Assembly: GCA_903858275.1 (NCBI GenBank)
Contig: CAIOIC010000085.1
Span: 21,081 to 85,080 of the forward strand
DNA from: an uncultured Verrucomicrobia subdivision 3 bacterium
GTDB lineage: Bacteria; Verrucomicrobiota; Verrucomicrobiia; Limisphaerales; UBA11358
Reading direction: 5' to 3'
DNA length: 64,000 nt
Shown in pieces: positions 37,484 to 46,301 of this stretch. How positions within the stretch are numbered: position 1 is the stretch's first letter; every line of letters starts with the position of its first letter. The notes beneath the pieces are model-generated. The model saw nothing but the letters and a program-made list of their open reading frames with translations, made no database searches and was not told where the DNA came from. The position numbers and the translations under genes were made by a program.

Positions 37484-39160
37484 GTGAATGCGGCGAATGA
37501 TTCCATCAAATATTTTGCGGCCTGGCTGGCGGCGCTGTTTTTGGCGGTTTTCGGCGCGAAACTCTGGGTCGTGCAGCTTTATGGATCGCCATTACCCTGG
37601 TGGGACCAGTGGTTTGAGACCGCATCCTTTTTTACCCACTGGCGGGCGGGGCTGCTGACTTGGAAGGATTTTATCGCCCCCTATTGTGAACATCGAATCC
37701 TGCTCACACGCCTGCTGGATTTGGGCGTCGTCTGGCTGAACGGGCGCTGGGAGCCTTTGCTACAAATGGTGGTCAACGCATTCATTCACGCGACCTACGC
37801 CGGCGGGCTGGCGTTCACCCTGTGGAATTTTCTGGGAAGAAGAAACGGCGGGCTCGTCTGTTTTTTCCTGCTGCCATTTTTTGCGTTGCCCTATGCGGCG
37901 GAAAACACCCTTTGGGCGTTTAATTCCCAGGCCTACCTTTTGGCCGTCTGCTTCCTTCCGGCGCTGGTCGGACTGGGGTTCGGCCGACCAGGCGGTGGCG
38001 GGTGGTGGCTGGGCTGGGGCGCGGCGATTCTTGGTTTGTTCACCATGGCTTCCGGCCTACTCACGCCGGCGACGGTGGCAGGCCTGATCATCCTAAGAAC
38101 CCTCAAAAGCGGTCGGATTGAAATAGGGAATTTGATCACCCTGGCGGCGGCCCTGGCTGTGGTCGCGCTCGGAGCGGCCCTGTATGTGCCTTATGCCGGC
38201 GACGCGGCGTTGCGGGCGCACACGGTTGCGGAATTTACAACCGCGCTCACCCGCAACTTGACCTGGCCGTTTTTCAACGCGCCCGTCATGGCGGCGGTTC
38301 TGGCGCTACCGCTGCTGCTGCTTTTCATTCTGTATTTCCGGCCGGGCTTGGAATCACCGCGCGCCGCCGAATTGCTGCTGGCTCTCGGATTATGGAGCGT
38401 TCTGCAATCCTTCGCCCTCGCCTACGGACGCGGAAATTTTGGCGAGGATATTCCCGCCAGCCGTTACATGGACAAATTAAACGTGTTCGTCATTGCGAGC
38501 CTTTTCGCCACCGTGCTACTGGGACAACACTGGTGGCGCGGAAAATACTCTAAAAGATTCGGGCTTTTTCTGGCGCTCGCTTTTTTTTTCGTGGTTCTTT
38601 CCGGCCTCTGCCATATTTCAAAAATCGTGGTGGAAAACCTTGTCCTACCCACCCGCATGATGACTTTGGCGGCAGAAGAACGCGTGGCCACCTACATGAC
38701 CACTGGTGACGAACACGATTTGCTGGAACCGCCCACCGTGCGCCCGAATCCGAAAGTCACGCTGGGCGTGCTGCGGGACGCGAAACTGCAAGCCATTCTG
38801 CCAGCCTCGTGCCTGCCGCCCACGCCGGCTCCAGTCACCGGCCGTTTTTCCGCCGTTTCGCAATGGCTCCTACACCACGCCACACTCATTTTGTATGTCG
38901 GGCTGGTTTGGTTCATAGGTCTCTGCGGCTACGGACTGGCACGCAACCCATCGGGCCTGGCGTGGGAAAATCTTTCGGCGTTGATCGCCCTGTTGACCTT
39001 GCTGGCAGCGCTCGGCTTCGCCTGGTCGAAGGAACCCATCCGGCGCGAGACCATCGAACGCGAAATCCATTACCGCCTGGCGGCCCACTTCAAGTCCGTC
39101 AACAATCCGACGCGCGCGGCGATTCACGAACACAAGGCTGAGCTGCTGAAGAACCAGTGA
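37484..39160 (+). CDS. Polytopic membrane protein, 558 aa, unknown function
   Basis: At least ten hydrophobic helices are apparent. A short loop after the first helix holds WWDQWFETASFF and a following PYCEHRILLTRLLD; conserved Asp and Glu-His-Arg in first loops are seen in GT-C-type sugar or lipid transferases, which makes an envelope glycosyltransferase plausible, but I cannot assign it. A C-terminal soluble segment of about 60 residues ends with KAELLKNQ. It starts with GTG (37484); no in-frame ATG precedes. It converges on the PurD-like gene, with only three bases between stops. Confidence 0.8.
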   Translation: MNAANDSIKYFAAWLAALFLAVFGAKLWVVQLYGSPLPWWDQWFETASFFTHWRAGLLTWKDFIAPYCEHRILLTRLLDLGVVWLNGRWEPLLQMVVNAFIHATYAGGLAFTLWNFLGRRNGGLVCFFLLPFFALPYAAENTLWAFNSQAYLLAVCFLPALVGLGFGRPGGGGWWLGWGAAILGLFTMASGLLTPATVAGLIILRTLKSGRIEIGNLITLAAALAVVALGAALYVPYAGDAALRAHTVAEFTTALTRNLTWPFFNAPVMAAVLALPLLLLFILYFRPGLESPRAAELLLALGLWSVLQSFALAYGRGNFGEDIPASRYMDKLNVFVIASLFATVLLGQHWWRGKYSKRFGLFLALAFFFVVLSGLCHISKIVVENLVLPTRMMTLAAEERVATYMTTGDEHDLLEPPTVRPNPKVTLGVLRDAKLQAILPASCLPPTPAPVTGRFSAVSQWLLHHATLILYVGLVWFIGLCGYGLARNPSGLAWENLSALIALLTLLAALGFAWSKEPIRRETIEREIHYRLAAHFKSVNNPTRAAIHEHKAELLKNQ

Positions 39161-39163
39161 AAC

Positions 39164-40444
39164 TCAAATATTCCCCGGCGGCCACAAACTCTGGCCGACA
39201 TCCGTACGGAAATAACTGCCCACGACGCGGATTTTGCGGATGTTTGCGTAGGCTTTTGCAATTGCGGATTTCAGCGTCGGCGCGAGCGCGATCACATCGG
39301 CAATGCGCTGGCCGGTGGCAATCAAACCGCCGTCCGCACCGCGGGCGACTTCGTTCCACCACACATCGCAGTCAAATTCACCGTCCCTTTCCAGCGGCAA
39401 CTGCGGCCCGCGCACTTGCGTGAACGGATAGCCATAACCCGCCATCGTCAGCGAACAGCCAAAGTTCAGCCGTTCATTAAACGCCAGCTTCAGTTTCTCG
39501 TTTCGCGCCGTCGCCAAAACCACCGCGGCCGGGTTTTTCAGCATCCGCAGAATCATCGGGCCGGAGGTCACGCCGATGCGAATGTTGTATTCGATGACGT
39601 GCCATTTGCCGCCGCGCTTGATGGCGGTGACTTGCAGCGGCCCGTTGAATCCGGATTCGCTCAGCCAGGGCTTTAGCGGATGAATCAATTCGCGCGCCAG
39701 GCCATATTTGTCATTTTCGTCACGCTCGACCAAGCCGCCGAGCGGCGCTCCGGCGACGATGCCGAGGTTGCCGTTGAAGGCGTATTTGTATTCCTGATTG
39801 GTGACGACCGAATGAATCTCGCCGCCGCTGACCAGCGCGATGTGGCCCGCCTCGGCGCGGCCCAGGTATTCCTGCAAAAAAACGCCTTCAGCATAATTCA
39901 CGTTGCGCAGCCAGGCGCGCGTGTCGGCAACGGTCTCGCACATGACGGTATGGATGGGACTGGTCGGCGAGCAGAGCGGATTCTTGATGACGAACGGACG
40001 CGGGTTTTGTTCCAGAATTCTTTCCGCCTCGATCCGGTTGGAGGCGACGAACGACCGGGGAAACGGAATCTTAAACTTGGCGCACAGTTCGCGGGCAAAA
40101 TCGCGCTCGCGCTCAATCCGCATCGCCGCGCCGGTGGGGCTGAAAATGCCAACGCCGGAGCCAACCAATTCCTTCGCCCACGGCTGGGTCGCCCAGTCGA
40201 TGGACTGCGGGATGACGACATCAACTTTGTTTTCACGGAGCAACGGCACCGGACTCGGAAACGCGTCGCGGGAAAAGGTTTTTCCGACGAGGGTCGGTGA
40301 AAAGTGGCCGTAATTGCGGGTAAGATAAGTGGAGGCCACCGCGCCACCATCGGCCAGCGCCGTGCCGAGGCTGTGCGCGAAGGAGCCGACGCCGAGAATC
40401 ATCGCGTTCACGCTGGCTTCGGGAGTTGGGGCTTTAGGCGACAT
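39164..40444 (-). CDS. PurD-like ATP-grasp protein
   Basis: The 426-residue protein has the phosphoribosylamine-glycine ligase layout: N-terminal Rossmann segment (MILGVGSFAHSLGTALAD), a central ATP-grasp with FVIKNPLCSPTSPIHTVM, FLQEYLGRAEAGHIALVSGGEIH and VIEYNIRIGVTSGPMILRML, and a C-terminal domain with GYGYPF. In genuine PurD the early glycine loop reads GGREH and the metal site NARFGDPE; here these are GVGSFA and NIRIGVT, so the protein is a divergent paralogue rather than certain PurD. It may ligate another amine and amino acid. Start ATG 40444 chosen over a GTG nine bases upstream. Same strand and 80 bases after avtA. Confidence 0.7.
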   Translation of the reverse strand: MSPKAPTPEASVNAMILGVGSFAHSLGTALADGGAVASTYLTRNYGHFSPTLVGKTFSRDAFPSPVPLLRENKVDVVIPQSIDWATQPWAKELVGSGVGIFSPTGAAMRIERERDFARELCAKFKIPFPRSFVASNRIEAERILEQNPRPFVIKNPLCSPTSPIHTVMCETVADTRAWLRNVNYAEGVFLQEYLGRAEAGHIALVSGGEIHSVVTNQEYKYAFNGNLGIVAGAPLGGLVERDENDKYGLARELIHPLKPWLSESGFNGPLQVTAIKRGGKWHVIEYNIRIGVTSGPMILRMLKNPAAVVLATARNEKLKLAFNERLNFGCSLTMAGYGYPFTQVRGPQLPLERDGEFDCDVWWNEVARGADGGLIATGQRIADVIALAPTLKSAIAKAYANIRKIRVVGSYFRTDVGQSLWPPGNI

Positions 40445-40522
40445 GAAAACCACGGAAAGTGTTCCTTAATTCGGGACGGCGCGCAATGGTTTCCGGTGCG
40501 ACTTGGTCGCGGGCGGGCGGCT

Positions 40523-41818
40523 TCAGCGCTGGGCCCGGGCCGCTTCCTCGGCGATAATTTGATAACCTTCGCGCACGGCTTCCGGTTCGCTGGAAAAATT
40601 GAGGCGGAGGCATTCGTGGCGGTGCGACCAGTCCGATTCCAACCCGAAAAAGAAATATTCGCTGGGCACGGTCAGGACTTTCCGCGCCTTGAGCCGTTCG
40701 TAAAGTTCGCGGGTGGTGAGGCGGAGATTCTTCAGCCAGAGCCAGTGGAAAAACGCGCCTTCGTTAGCGTGCAGCGCCCAGTCCACGCCCGCGGCGTCAA
40801 AATATTCCCGCGCCCAGCCGGCGGCGGCGCGGCTTTTTCCGGCGTAAAAGGGCTGGAGGATTTTCGGGCCGAGCTCGAGAATTTTTCCGCTTTCAATCCA
40901 CGGCAAAACGAGCTGCTGGCCGATGGTGCCGTTGGCCAGACCGGTGATGGCGGTGAAGGCGCTGACGGCTTGGGCAATTTTTTCCGGCGCGATGACGATG
41001 GCGGTGCGCGTGCCGGGCAAGCCGAGCTTGGACAAACTCAAAACCAGAATCGCATGCGGCGCCCAAAACGGCTGCGCCGGAGCGAACATGACGCCCGGAA
41101 ACGGCGAGCCATAGGCGTTGTCGAGAATCAGCGGGATGCCCTGCGCGGCGGCCAGCGCGGAGAGGCGCGCAACCTCGGCGTCGGTCAGCACATTGCCGCT
41201 CGGATTGGTAGGGCGCGAAGCGGCGATGGCGCCAATATCGCCACGGGCAAGCGCGGCTTCCACGGCGGGAAAATCAATCGCGTATTTGAAAACTTTCCCA
41301 GCGCGGCCCGCCGGCCATTCGATGGCGGGACGGCAGGCGAGAAACAGGTCCGGTTCAATTCCCTGATCCGCGTAGCCGATGTATTCGGGCGCAACGGGCA
41401 GGAGAATTTTTTTGCGGCGACCGTTTTCGAAGCGGCCGGCCAGCAGGTTAAACAGGTGGAAAAAGGCGTTTTGCCCGCCGCTGGTAATGGCGAGGTTTTG
41501 CGGGCCGATGTCCCAACCATATTCGCGCTGCAACAGCGCGGCGAGCGACCGGAGAAAGCGCGGGTTGCCCTGCGGCGGATCGTAGTTGACCAGCATGCGC
41601 TCAAAGGCGTCGCCATCCGCGAGGAGTTCCTGCATCCGTTCCCGGATGAGCGCCTGCAAGGCGGGGACGGCGGCGGGATTGCCACCGCCAAGCATCCGCA
41701 TCTGCGGTTCGACGGTCATGGCCCGCCCCATATCATCCATCAATTCGAGGATGCCGCTGGGGCCGGCAAGTTTCCGGACAACGGTGGAAAATTCAACAGG
41801 GGTTGCAGGCTGGGACAT
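40523..41818 (-). CDS. avtA: Valine-pyruvate aminotransferase-like (AvtA)
   Basis: A fold-type I PLP enzyme of 431 residues. The PLP lysine is in LSLSKLGLPGTRTA; upstream NPSGNVLTD and IPLILDNAYGSPFPG hold the substrate and cofactor Asn/Asp/Tyr residues. The N-terminal TPVEFSTVVRKLAGPSGILELMDDMG and GGGNPA segments fit AvtA, which makes valine or alanine from 2-oxo acids. The start ATG at 41818 follows an extra frame segment that lacks a ribosome site. The gene is divergent from the pectin lyase-like gene and upstream of the PurD-like gene. Confidence 0.88.
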   Translation of the reverse strand: MSQPATPVEFSTVVRKLAGPSGILELMDDMGRAMTVEPQMRMLGGGNPAAVPALQALIRERMQELLADGDAFERMLVNYDPPQGNPRFLRSLAALLQREYGWDIGPQNLAITSGGQNAFFHLFNLLAGRFENGRRKKILLPVAPEYIGYADQGIEPDLFLACRPAIEWPAGRAGKVFKYAIDFPAVEAALARGDIGAIAASRPTNPSGNVLTDAEVARLSALAAAQGIPLILDNAYGSPFPGVMFAPAQPFWAPHAILVLSLSKLGLPGTRTAIVIAPEKIAQAVSAFTAITGLANGTIGQQLVLPWIESGKILELGPKILQPFYAGKSRAAAGWAREYFDAAGVDWALHANEGAFFHWLWLKNLRLTTRELYERLKARKVLTVPSEYFFFGLESDWSHRHECLRLNFSSEPEAVREGYQIIAEEAARAQR

Positions 41819-42034
41819 ATTTAGCTGGGGAAGGTTGAAGCGGGAATCGCCGCCCGACAATCTTAAAATCCGGCGCCCGGAACGGCTGCCGACTGAATGT
41901 AGGTTTTAATTCATACCCCAGCGATTTGAGAACAGTGATTGGAACATGAACACTACACCGGCATTTTCAGTTTGACCCCATGTCGCATAACTCCCATCGT
42001 TCTGAACGTACCCCCCCCCATTCCGCTGAAACAT

Positions 42035-43255
42035 ATGCTTACACTACTGCAACCATGGCAAACCCGGCTCTTCAAAACGTCAAGCGGGCGGCTGGGGTTG
42101 TGCATTGGCCTGGCGGCTTCGATCAGCGGGTTCGCGGGCGATACCAATTCACTCAAGGGCAAGGTTTATCCCGATGAACACAAGGTGATCATCGCGGAGG
42201 AATCCGGTTACGAGGTGCTCCAGCTCACCACCAATTCGGCGGATGACAGCGGACTTTATTTCACCAGCCGCAGCTTTGTGCCGGATGAAAACGGCCTGGT
42301 TTTCACCTCCCGCCGCACCGGCGCATGGAATCTGTTCTACATGAACCTAAAAACTTTCACGTTCGTGCAGCTGACTGATTCCAAGAAAATCAGCGGCACG
42401 GGAGCGGAGGTTTCGCCGGCCACCCATGAAGTTTTTTATTCCGAGGGCCGCATGATCAAGGCGGTGCATTTGAAAACATTGGCGGAGCGGGTGGTCACCA
42501 CAGTGCCGGAAGGCTACAGCCTGGGCTCGGCACTTTCGGTCACAGCCTCGGGCAAAGCGCTAGCCTTCTCGATCACCACCAACCTGGTGCTGACCACGAA
42601 GACCAAGGTGATTTATTCCGACATGGATGAACATTTCGCCAAACGGCCCTGGAGCGCGGTGCTGACCGGCAACGCGGACGGCTCGGGCTGGCACGAAATC
42701 GCCCGGCAGGAAAAATGGCTCAGCCACACCTTGATCAGCCCGCAAAATCCCAAGCTGATTCTCTACTGCCACGAAGGCCGCTGGAATCAGGTGGAACAAC
42801 GACTGTGGCTGGTCAACGCCGACGGCAGCAACATCCACCCGTTGCGGGTGGAAGAAAAACCCGAGATCAGCATCGGACATGAATTCTGGTTCGAAGATGG
42901 CATTCACGTCGGCTATCAGGTGAGCTATCCCAAGGGGCCAAAGATGATTGGCGTGGCCGATACTCGCGATGGATCCGTCCACGAATATCAGGCGCCCTAT
43001 ACCGACGGCCATGTGCAGGCGAGCCATCATGGTAATCTGTTCGTCGGCGATGGATCTGATAAAGATCCGTATCTCAATCTCTATCAGCTCGCGGACGGCA
43101 AGCTCACCGGGCGGCACATTTTCAAACACGGCAGTTCCTTTTCCCAGCAATATTGGCATCCGCATCCGGCATTTTCACCAGATGACGCCTATGTGCTGTT
43201 CACCAGTTGCCGGGCAGGCAACGGCGATGTGTATTTGATCAAGCTCCCACGATAA
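42035..43255 (+). CDS. Oligogalacturonate lyase, PL22-like, secreted
   Basis: After a probable signal peptide (hydrophobic CIGLAASISGFAG, about residues 19-33), a seven-bladed beta-propeller follows with repeated FTSRRTG, GTGAEVSP and SP-D units. The Mn-binding His/Gln set of PL22 is visible: GHEFWFEDG, ASHHGNLFVGDGSD and QQYWHPHPAFSPDD. Typical members cleave unsaturated digalacturonate to keto-deoxyuronate. ATG 42035 gives a normal signal peptide; the longer frame lacks a ribosome site and is poorly biased. Length 406 is normal (about 390). It is the first member of the polysaccharide locus and divergent from avtA. Extracytoplasmic location differs from the cytoplasmic enterobacterial Ogl. 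Confidence 0.88.
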   Translation: MLTLLQPWQTRLFKTSSGRLGLCIGLAASISGFAGDTNSLKGKVYPDEHKVIIAEESGYEVLQLTTNSADDSGLYFTSRSFVPDENGLVFTSRRTGAWNLFYMNLKTFTFVQLTDSKKISGTGAEVSPATHEVFYSEGRMIKAVHLKTLAERVVTTVPEGYSLGSALSVTASGKALAFSITTNLVLTTKTKVIYSDMDEHFAKRPWSAVLTGNADGSGWHEIARQEKWLSHTLISPQNPKLILYCHEGRWNQVEQRLWLVNADGSNIHPLRVEEKPEISIGHEFWFEDGIHVGYQVSYPKGPKMIGVADTRDGSVHEYQAPYTDGHVQASHHGNLFVGDGSDKDPYLNLYQLADGKLTGRHIFKHGSSFSQQYWHPHPAFSPDDAYVLFTSCRAGNGDVYLIKLPR

Positions 43256-43671
43256 ACAGGGACCAGTCTTGAGACCTGAGACCGGAAACTTGAGACCGTT
43301 TACCGCTTTTTACCGCTTTTTACCGCTTACCGGTTTTACCGGCTTCTTTACCGGGCTGAGAGTCAATTGTTGTAAGTGCTTGATAGAGCACTAAGAACTT
43401 TACCCTTTCTTTACCAGCAAACGATTTTACCGAGTCAACCCGACGATCAAATCCCGAGGTAGAAAATTGAAACGGAAAATTGCGACTGGAAAGGCCGACG
43501 GTACGGAGGTGGCCGACACACCGGCGGCCACCGGCGGCCATTTCCGGCCACCGGAATTTGAAATTTCAAGCTGGGTGGCCGGGGTCGAAGAATTCGGCAT
43601 CACATCCGGCCGGCGACCGCCTTCCTGATCAAGATCAATCGGCGCGGGCACGGGCGTGAAACATTCAACCT
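43256..43671. repeat. Gene-poor region with tandem and clustered repeats
   Basis: No supported gene. It holds a 10-base tandem TACCGCTTTT (43301-43328, nearly three copies), further TTTACCGG units, two adjacent CCGGCGGCCA copies (43521-43540) and GAGACC repeats near 43270. A frame of 82 codons through the GC-rich part reads the repeats and is not convincing. Confidence 0.6.
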
Positions 43672-44676
43672 TCAATGGCGGCGCCCGGCTGAAATACCGC
43701 TATGGGGCAATATGGGGACGGGCTGGTTCCAGGTGTGCTGACCGTCATACACCGCAGTGAATAAATACGTTGGCTTGCCGTCCTCGATGAGCAACCACGG
43801 ACGCTCACGGCGAGTGGCAACAAAATCTCCACCCTCAGTCCAACGAACGCGATGATCATAAACAACCGGCTCGCGCCAAGGCTTCCAATCCGTCACACCG
43901 TCGGCGGAAAACAAATGCGCACCCCAGCGCTCATGGCCGGTGACCTTGCCGACGTTATCCTCGCAGACAACGTGATATTCACCACCGTGTTTGAAAAAGA
44001 AGAAATCCTCCAACTTGGCGGCAGGCCAGACATTGCGGTTGACCAGCGTATAAGGCCCCGACCATGAAGACGCCGCCGAGATGCAGACGCGCAAATCACT
44101 CGTGCGCCAGATTAGTTTCACGCTGCCGTCCGCCTCGAAACAGGCCGAAGGGTTGTTGGCATCGCTGGCAACGCCCAGGTCGAGCGGCTGGTCACGTCGC
44201 GTCCAAGGACCGGTTATGGCTTTTGCCGTAGCGATGCCAATCTGACGATGACGGGAGCCGACATCGGAGCCGATGTAATACAGGACGAAGGTGTCGCCAA
44301 CTTTGTAGATTGCCGGATTGTGCGCCATGCCGCTGTCCCATTTTCCGGCCGCGCGCTTGCCAACGACCACCTCCTGAAAAACATAAGGCCCCTCCGGTCG
44401 GGACGCGACAGCCCGGACAATCTCCGAATTGGCGCGATAGCCTTCGGGGAACTTCGTCTCCTCCGGCCAGCGCGACGCAAACATGTGATATTCGTCGCCA
44501 ACCTTGATGACTGCACCACACCAGACAAACCAGCCTTTCATGGTGTATCCGCTTCCTTTCGAAACCGCACCGAGCCGGTCCGCGAATTGAAGAGCTTCGC
44601 CGCCAACCGACACGACGGGAAGCACCAGCAGGGACAGCAAGCAGGCCAAAGCAAGAATAGCGGGTTTTGTTTTCAC
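43672..44676 (-). CDS. Secreted five-bladed propeller glycosidase (GH43/GH117-like)
   Basis: A signal peptide (LALACLLSLLVLPVVSVGG, about residues 8-26) precedes a five-bladed beta-propeller with conserved acidic residues: VIKVGDEYHMFASRWPEE, SGMAHNPAIYKVGDTFVLYYIGSD and WRTSDLRVCISAASSWSGPY. The repeated VGDxYxMF and AHNPxI patterns are typical of GH43/GH117/GH32-type families. The exact family and substrate cannot be read. The gene follows the GH29 gene on the same strand with six bases between, so they probably form an operon. Confidence 0.78.
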   Translation of the reverse strand: MKTKPAILALACLLSLLVLPVVSVGGEALQFADRLGAVSKGSGYTMKGWFVWCGAVIKVGDEYHMFASRWPEETKFPEGYRANSEIVRAVASRPEGPYVFQEVVVGKRAAGKWDSGMAHNPAIYKVGDTFVLYYIGSDVGSRHRQIGIATAKAITGPWTRRDQPLDLGVASDANNPSACFEADGSVKLIWRTSDLRVCISAASSWSGPYTLVNRNVWPAAKLEDFFFFKHGGEYHVVCEDNVGKVTGHERWGAHLFSADGVTDWKPWREPVVYDHRVRWTEGGDFVATRRERPWLLIEDGKPTYLFTAVYDGQHTWNQPVPILPHSGISAGRRH

Positions 44677-44682
44677 GGTTTT

Positions 44683-46239
44683 TTATTTCAATTCACTCGT
44701 TGCGTCGGACGCTTCGATCTTGAATGCCCAAGCCCATTGGCATGGGCGTTGCGTTTCTTTTTCCAAATTGGCGGGCAAATGAATGGTCACGCCACCGGAC
44801 GGAACCTTTTGCCAAACCAGCGGGGCGGATGATCCCAGCAGGGTGATTTTTGAACCGGACTTTGCCTGAACTGATTGGAGGGTGATGCTTTGGCCGGGCC
44901 ATTTCAGGCTGATCGCGTAAATATAGCGGTGATCTTTACTCCGAGTGAAGCGGAGGTCGGTGCCTTCTTTCCAAAGGTCACCTTCGCGGGGTCGGGTGGC
45001 ATAGATCGCTTCGCCGTTGACCTTGAGCCAGGCGCCGGTGTCGCGCAAGGCGGCAACAGCCCGGGGATGAAACCGGCCGAGTTCATCCGGCCCGATGCCG
45101 ACCATGAAATTACCGCCCTTGGCCACGGAGTCCACGAGATTGGTCACAATCCAGCCGGCATTTTCATAGTAAGCGGCGTTGGGTTCGTAGCCCCATTTCT
45201 CATGACCCCAGCCCCATCGCTGATGGCCGCCGGCCAACGGGTAAATCACCATCCACGGCATGTCGGTGTTTTCCTTGGAGCCCGGCACAAAACCTTCGGG
45301 CGTGTAATAGTCACCGTAATTGCCGATCCCACGGGCGCGGAACATTACGTCTGGTTGCAATTTTCGCAGGTGCATGACCGTCTCGCGCAACTGCGGCCAG
45401 ACATCCGCGTCCATCCACATGTCGAAGCAGAGATAATCCACTTTGCCATAACGGGTCAGCAGTTCGGTCAGTTGTTCCCGGTGGCGCGTCATCATGCGCC
45501 GGGTTTCCGCCGGAGTCCGCTCGGCGGCGAGCAACATGTGGTTGGTCGCCATCCGGGCCAAATCCGGCGACGACGGCACCTGCACGGGATGGCGGACATA
45601 CGGACGAAAATCCGCGTCATACCAATCGGGATGCGAATAGTAGAGGTCCACCTTGATGCCGGTGTGATGCGCGGCGTCACAGAGTTCCCGCACAATGTCC
45701 CGCTTGAAGGGCGTCTCCATGATGCTATAGGCAAGGTCGCAATCTTCCAGACATGGACCACCCGGCACCGTCCAATTCACGCGCTGCTTGACTCTGGTCT
45801 TCGTGTCAAACATGGAAAAACCCTCGTGGTGTTTGGTGGTGAAGGCAAACACCTTGATGCCGGATTCCTGGAATAGCTCCATCCACTCGGTGGCGTTGAA
45901 TTTGACCGGATTAAAGGTGCGGTAAAGGTCCTGATACTGCTGACGTTCGGCAGGAGACATTTTCAGCAACGGCCAGCTCACTTCCCCCCGCTGCGGCTGC
46001 CAGGTCGTAAACAACCCCCAATGAATCCGGACGCCTAACTTCAGGTCGCGAAACGACTCCCGCGCCGCCTCGGAGGCATGCTGGTATTCCGGCAGCGGGG
46101 TGGCTTCGCCATAATTCTTCACCGGTTTCCAATGGGCGTCATTCAGGGGCAGGCGGATATTGTCATCGACGGCCAAGACCGGCAACGAGCCCAGCAGCAA
46201 GGCGGTGAAAAGTGCGGCCGGATATTGGTTTAGCTTCAT
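44683..46239 (-). CDS. Secreted GH29 alpha-L-fucosidase
   Basis: A signal peptide (ALFTALLLGSLPVLA, residues 9-23) precedes a GH29 TIM barrel of 518 residues. Hallmarks: GVRIHWGLFT, FTTKHHEGFSMFDTKT, and the nucleophile D273 in DYLCFDMWMD. A C-terminal beta-sandwich follows (from about 430). It should release terminal fucose from plant, algal or mucin-like glycans in the periplasm or outside. The gene precedes the propeller glycosidase and follows the nitrilase-like gene on the same strand; all three may be co-transcribed. Confidence 0.92.
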   Translation of the reverse strand: MKLNQYPAALFTALLLGSLPVLAVDDNIRLPLNDAHWKPVKNYGEATPLPEYQHASEAARESFRDLKLGVRIHWGLFTTWQPQRGEVSWPLLKMSPAERQQYQDLYRTFNPVKFNATEWMELFQESGIKVFAFTTKHHEGFSMFDTKTRVKQRVNWTVPGGPCLEDCDLAYSIMETPFKRDIVRELCDAAHHTGIKVDLYYSHPDWYDADFRPYVRHPVQVPSSPDLARMATNHMLLAAERTPAETRRMMTRHREQLTELLTRYGKVDYLCFDMWMDADVWPQLRETVMHLRKLQPDVMFRARGIGNYGDYYTPEGFVPGSKENTDMPWMVIYPLAGGHQRWGWGHEKWGYEPNAAYYENAGWIVTNLVDSVAKGGNFMVGIGPDELGRFHPRAVAALRDTGAWLKVNGEAIYATRPREGDLWKEGTDLRFTRSKDHRYIYAISLKWPGQSITLQSVQAKSGSKITLLGSSAPLVWQKVPSGGVTIHLPANLEKETQRPCQWAWAFKIEASDATSELK

Positions 46240-46301
46240 AATTCAGAGTCGGTGTTGTTTGTGTTTATTTAACGATTGCAACAATGGAACGACGCATTCT
46301 T

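Noticed and set aside
40304..41824. 506-codon plus-strand frame opposite avtA and the PurD-like gene
   Set aside because: Lies over a gene with intact PLP motifs; composition is Arg/Gly/Phe-rich shadow sequence.
43299..43328. Tandem TACCGCTTTT as a possible CRISPR array
   Set aside because: Units are directly adjacent without spacers and only ten bases long; no cas genes in the window.
43427..43675. 82-codon minus-strand frame in the repeat-rich gap
   Set aside because: It translates tandem GC repeats and has no family match or good ribosome site.
44875..45876. 333-codon plus-strand frame opposite GH29
   Set aside because: Antisense to the catalytic barrel of GH29, no recognisable domain or start site.
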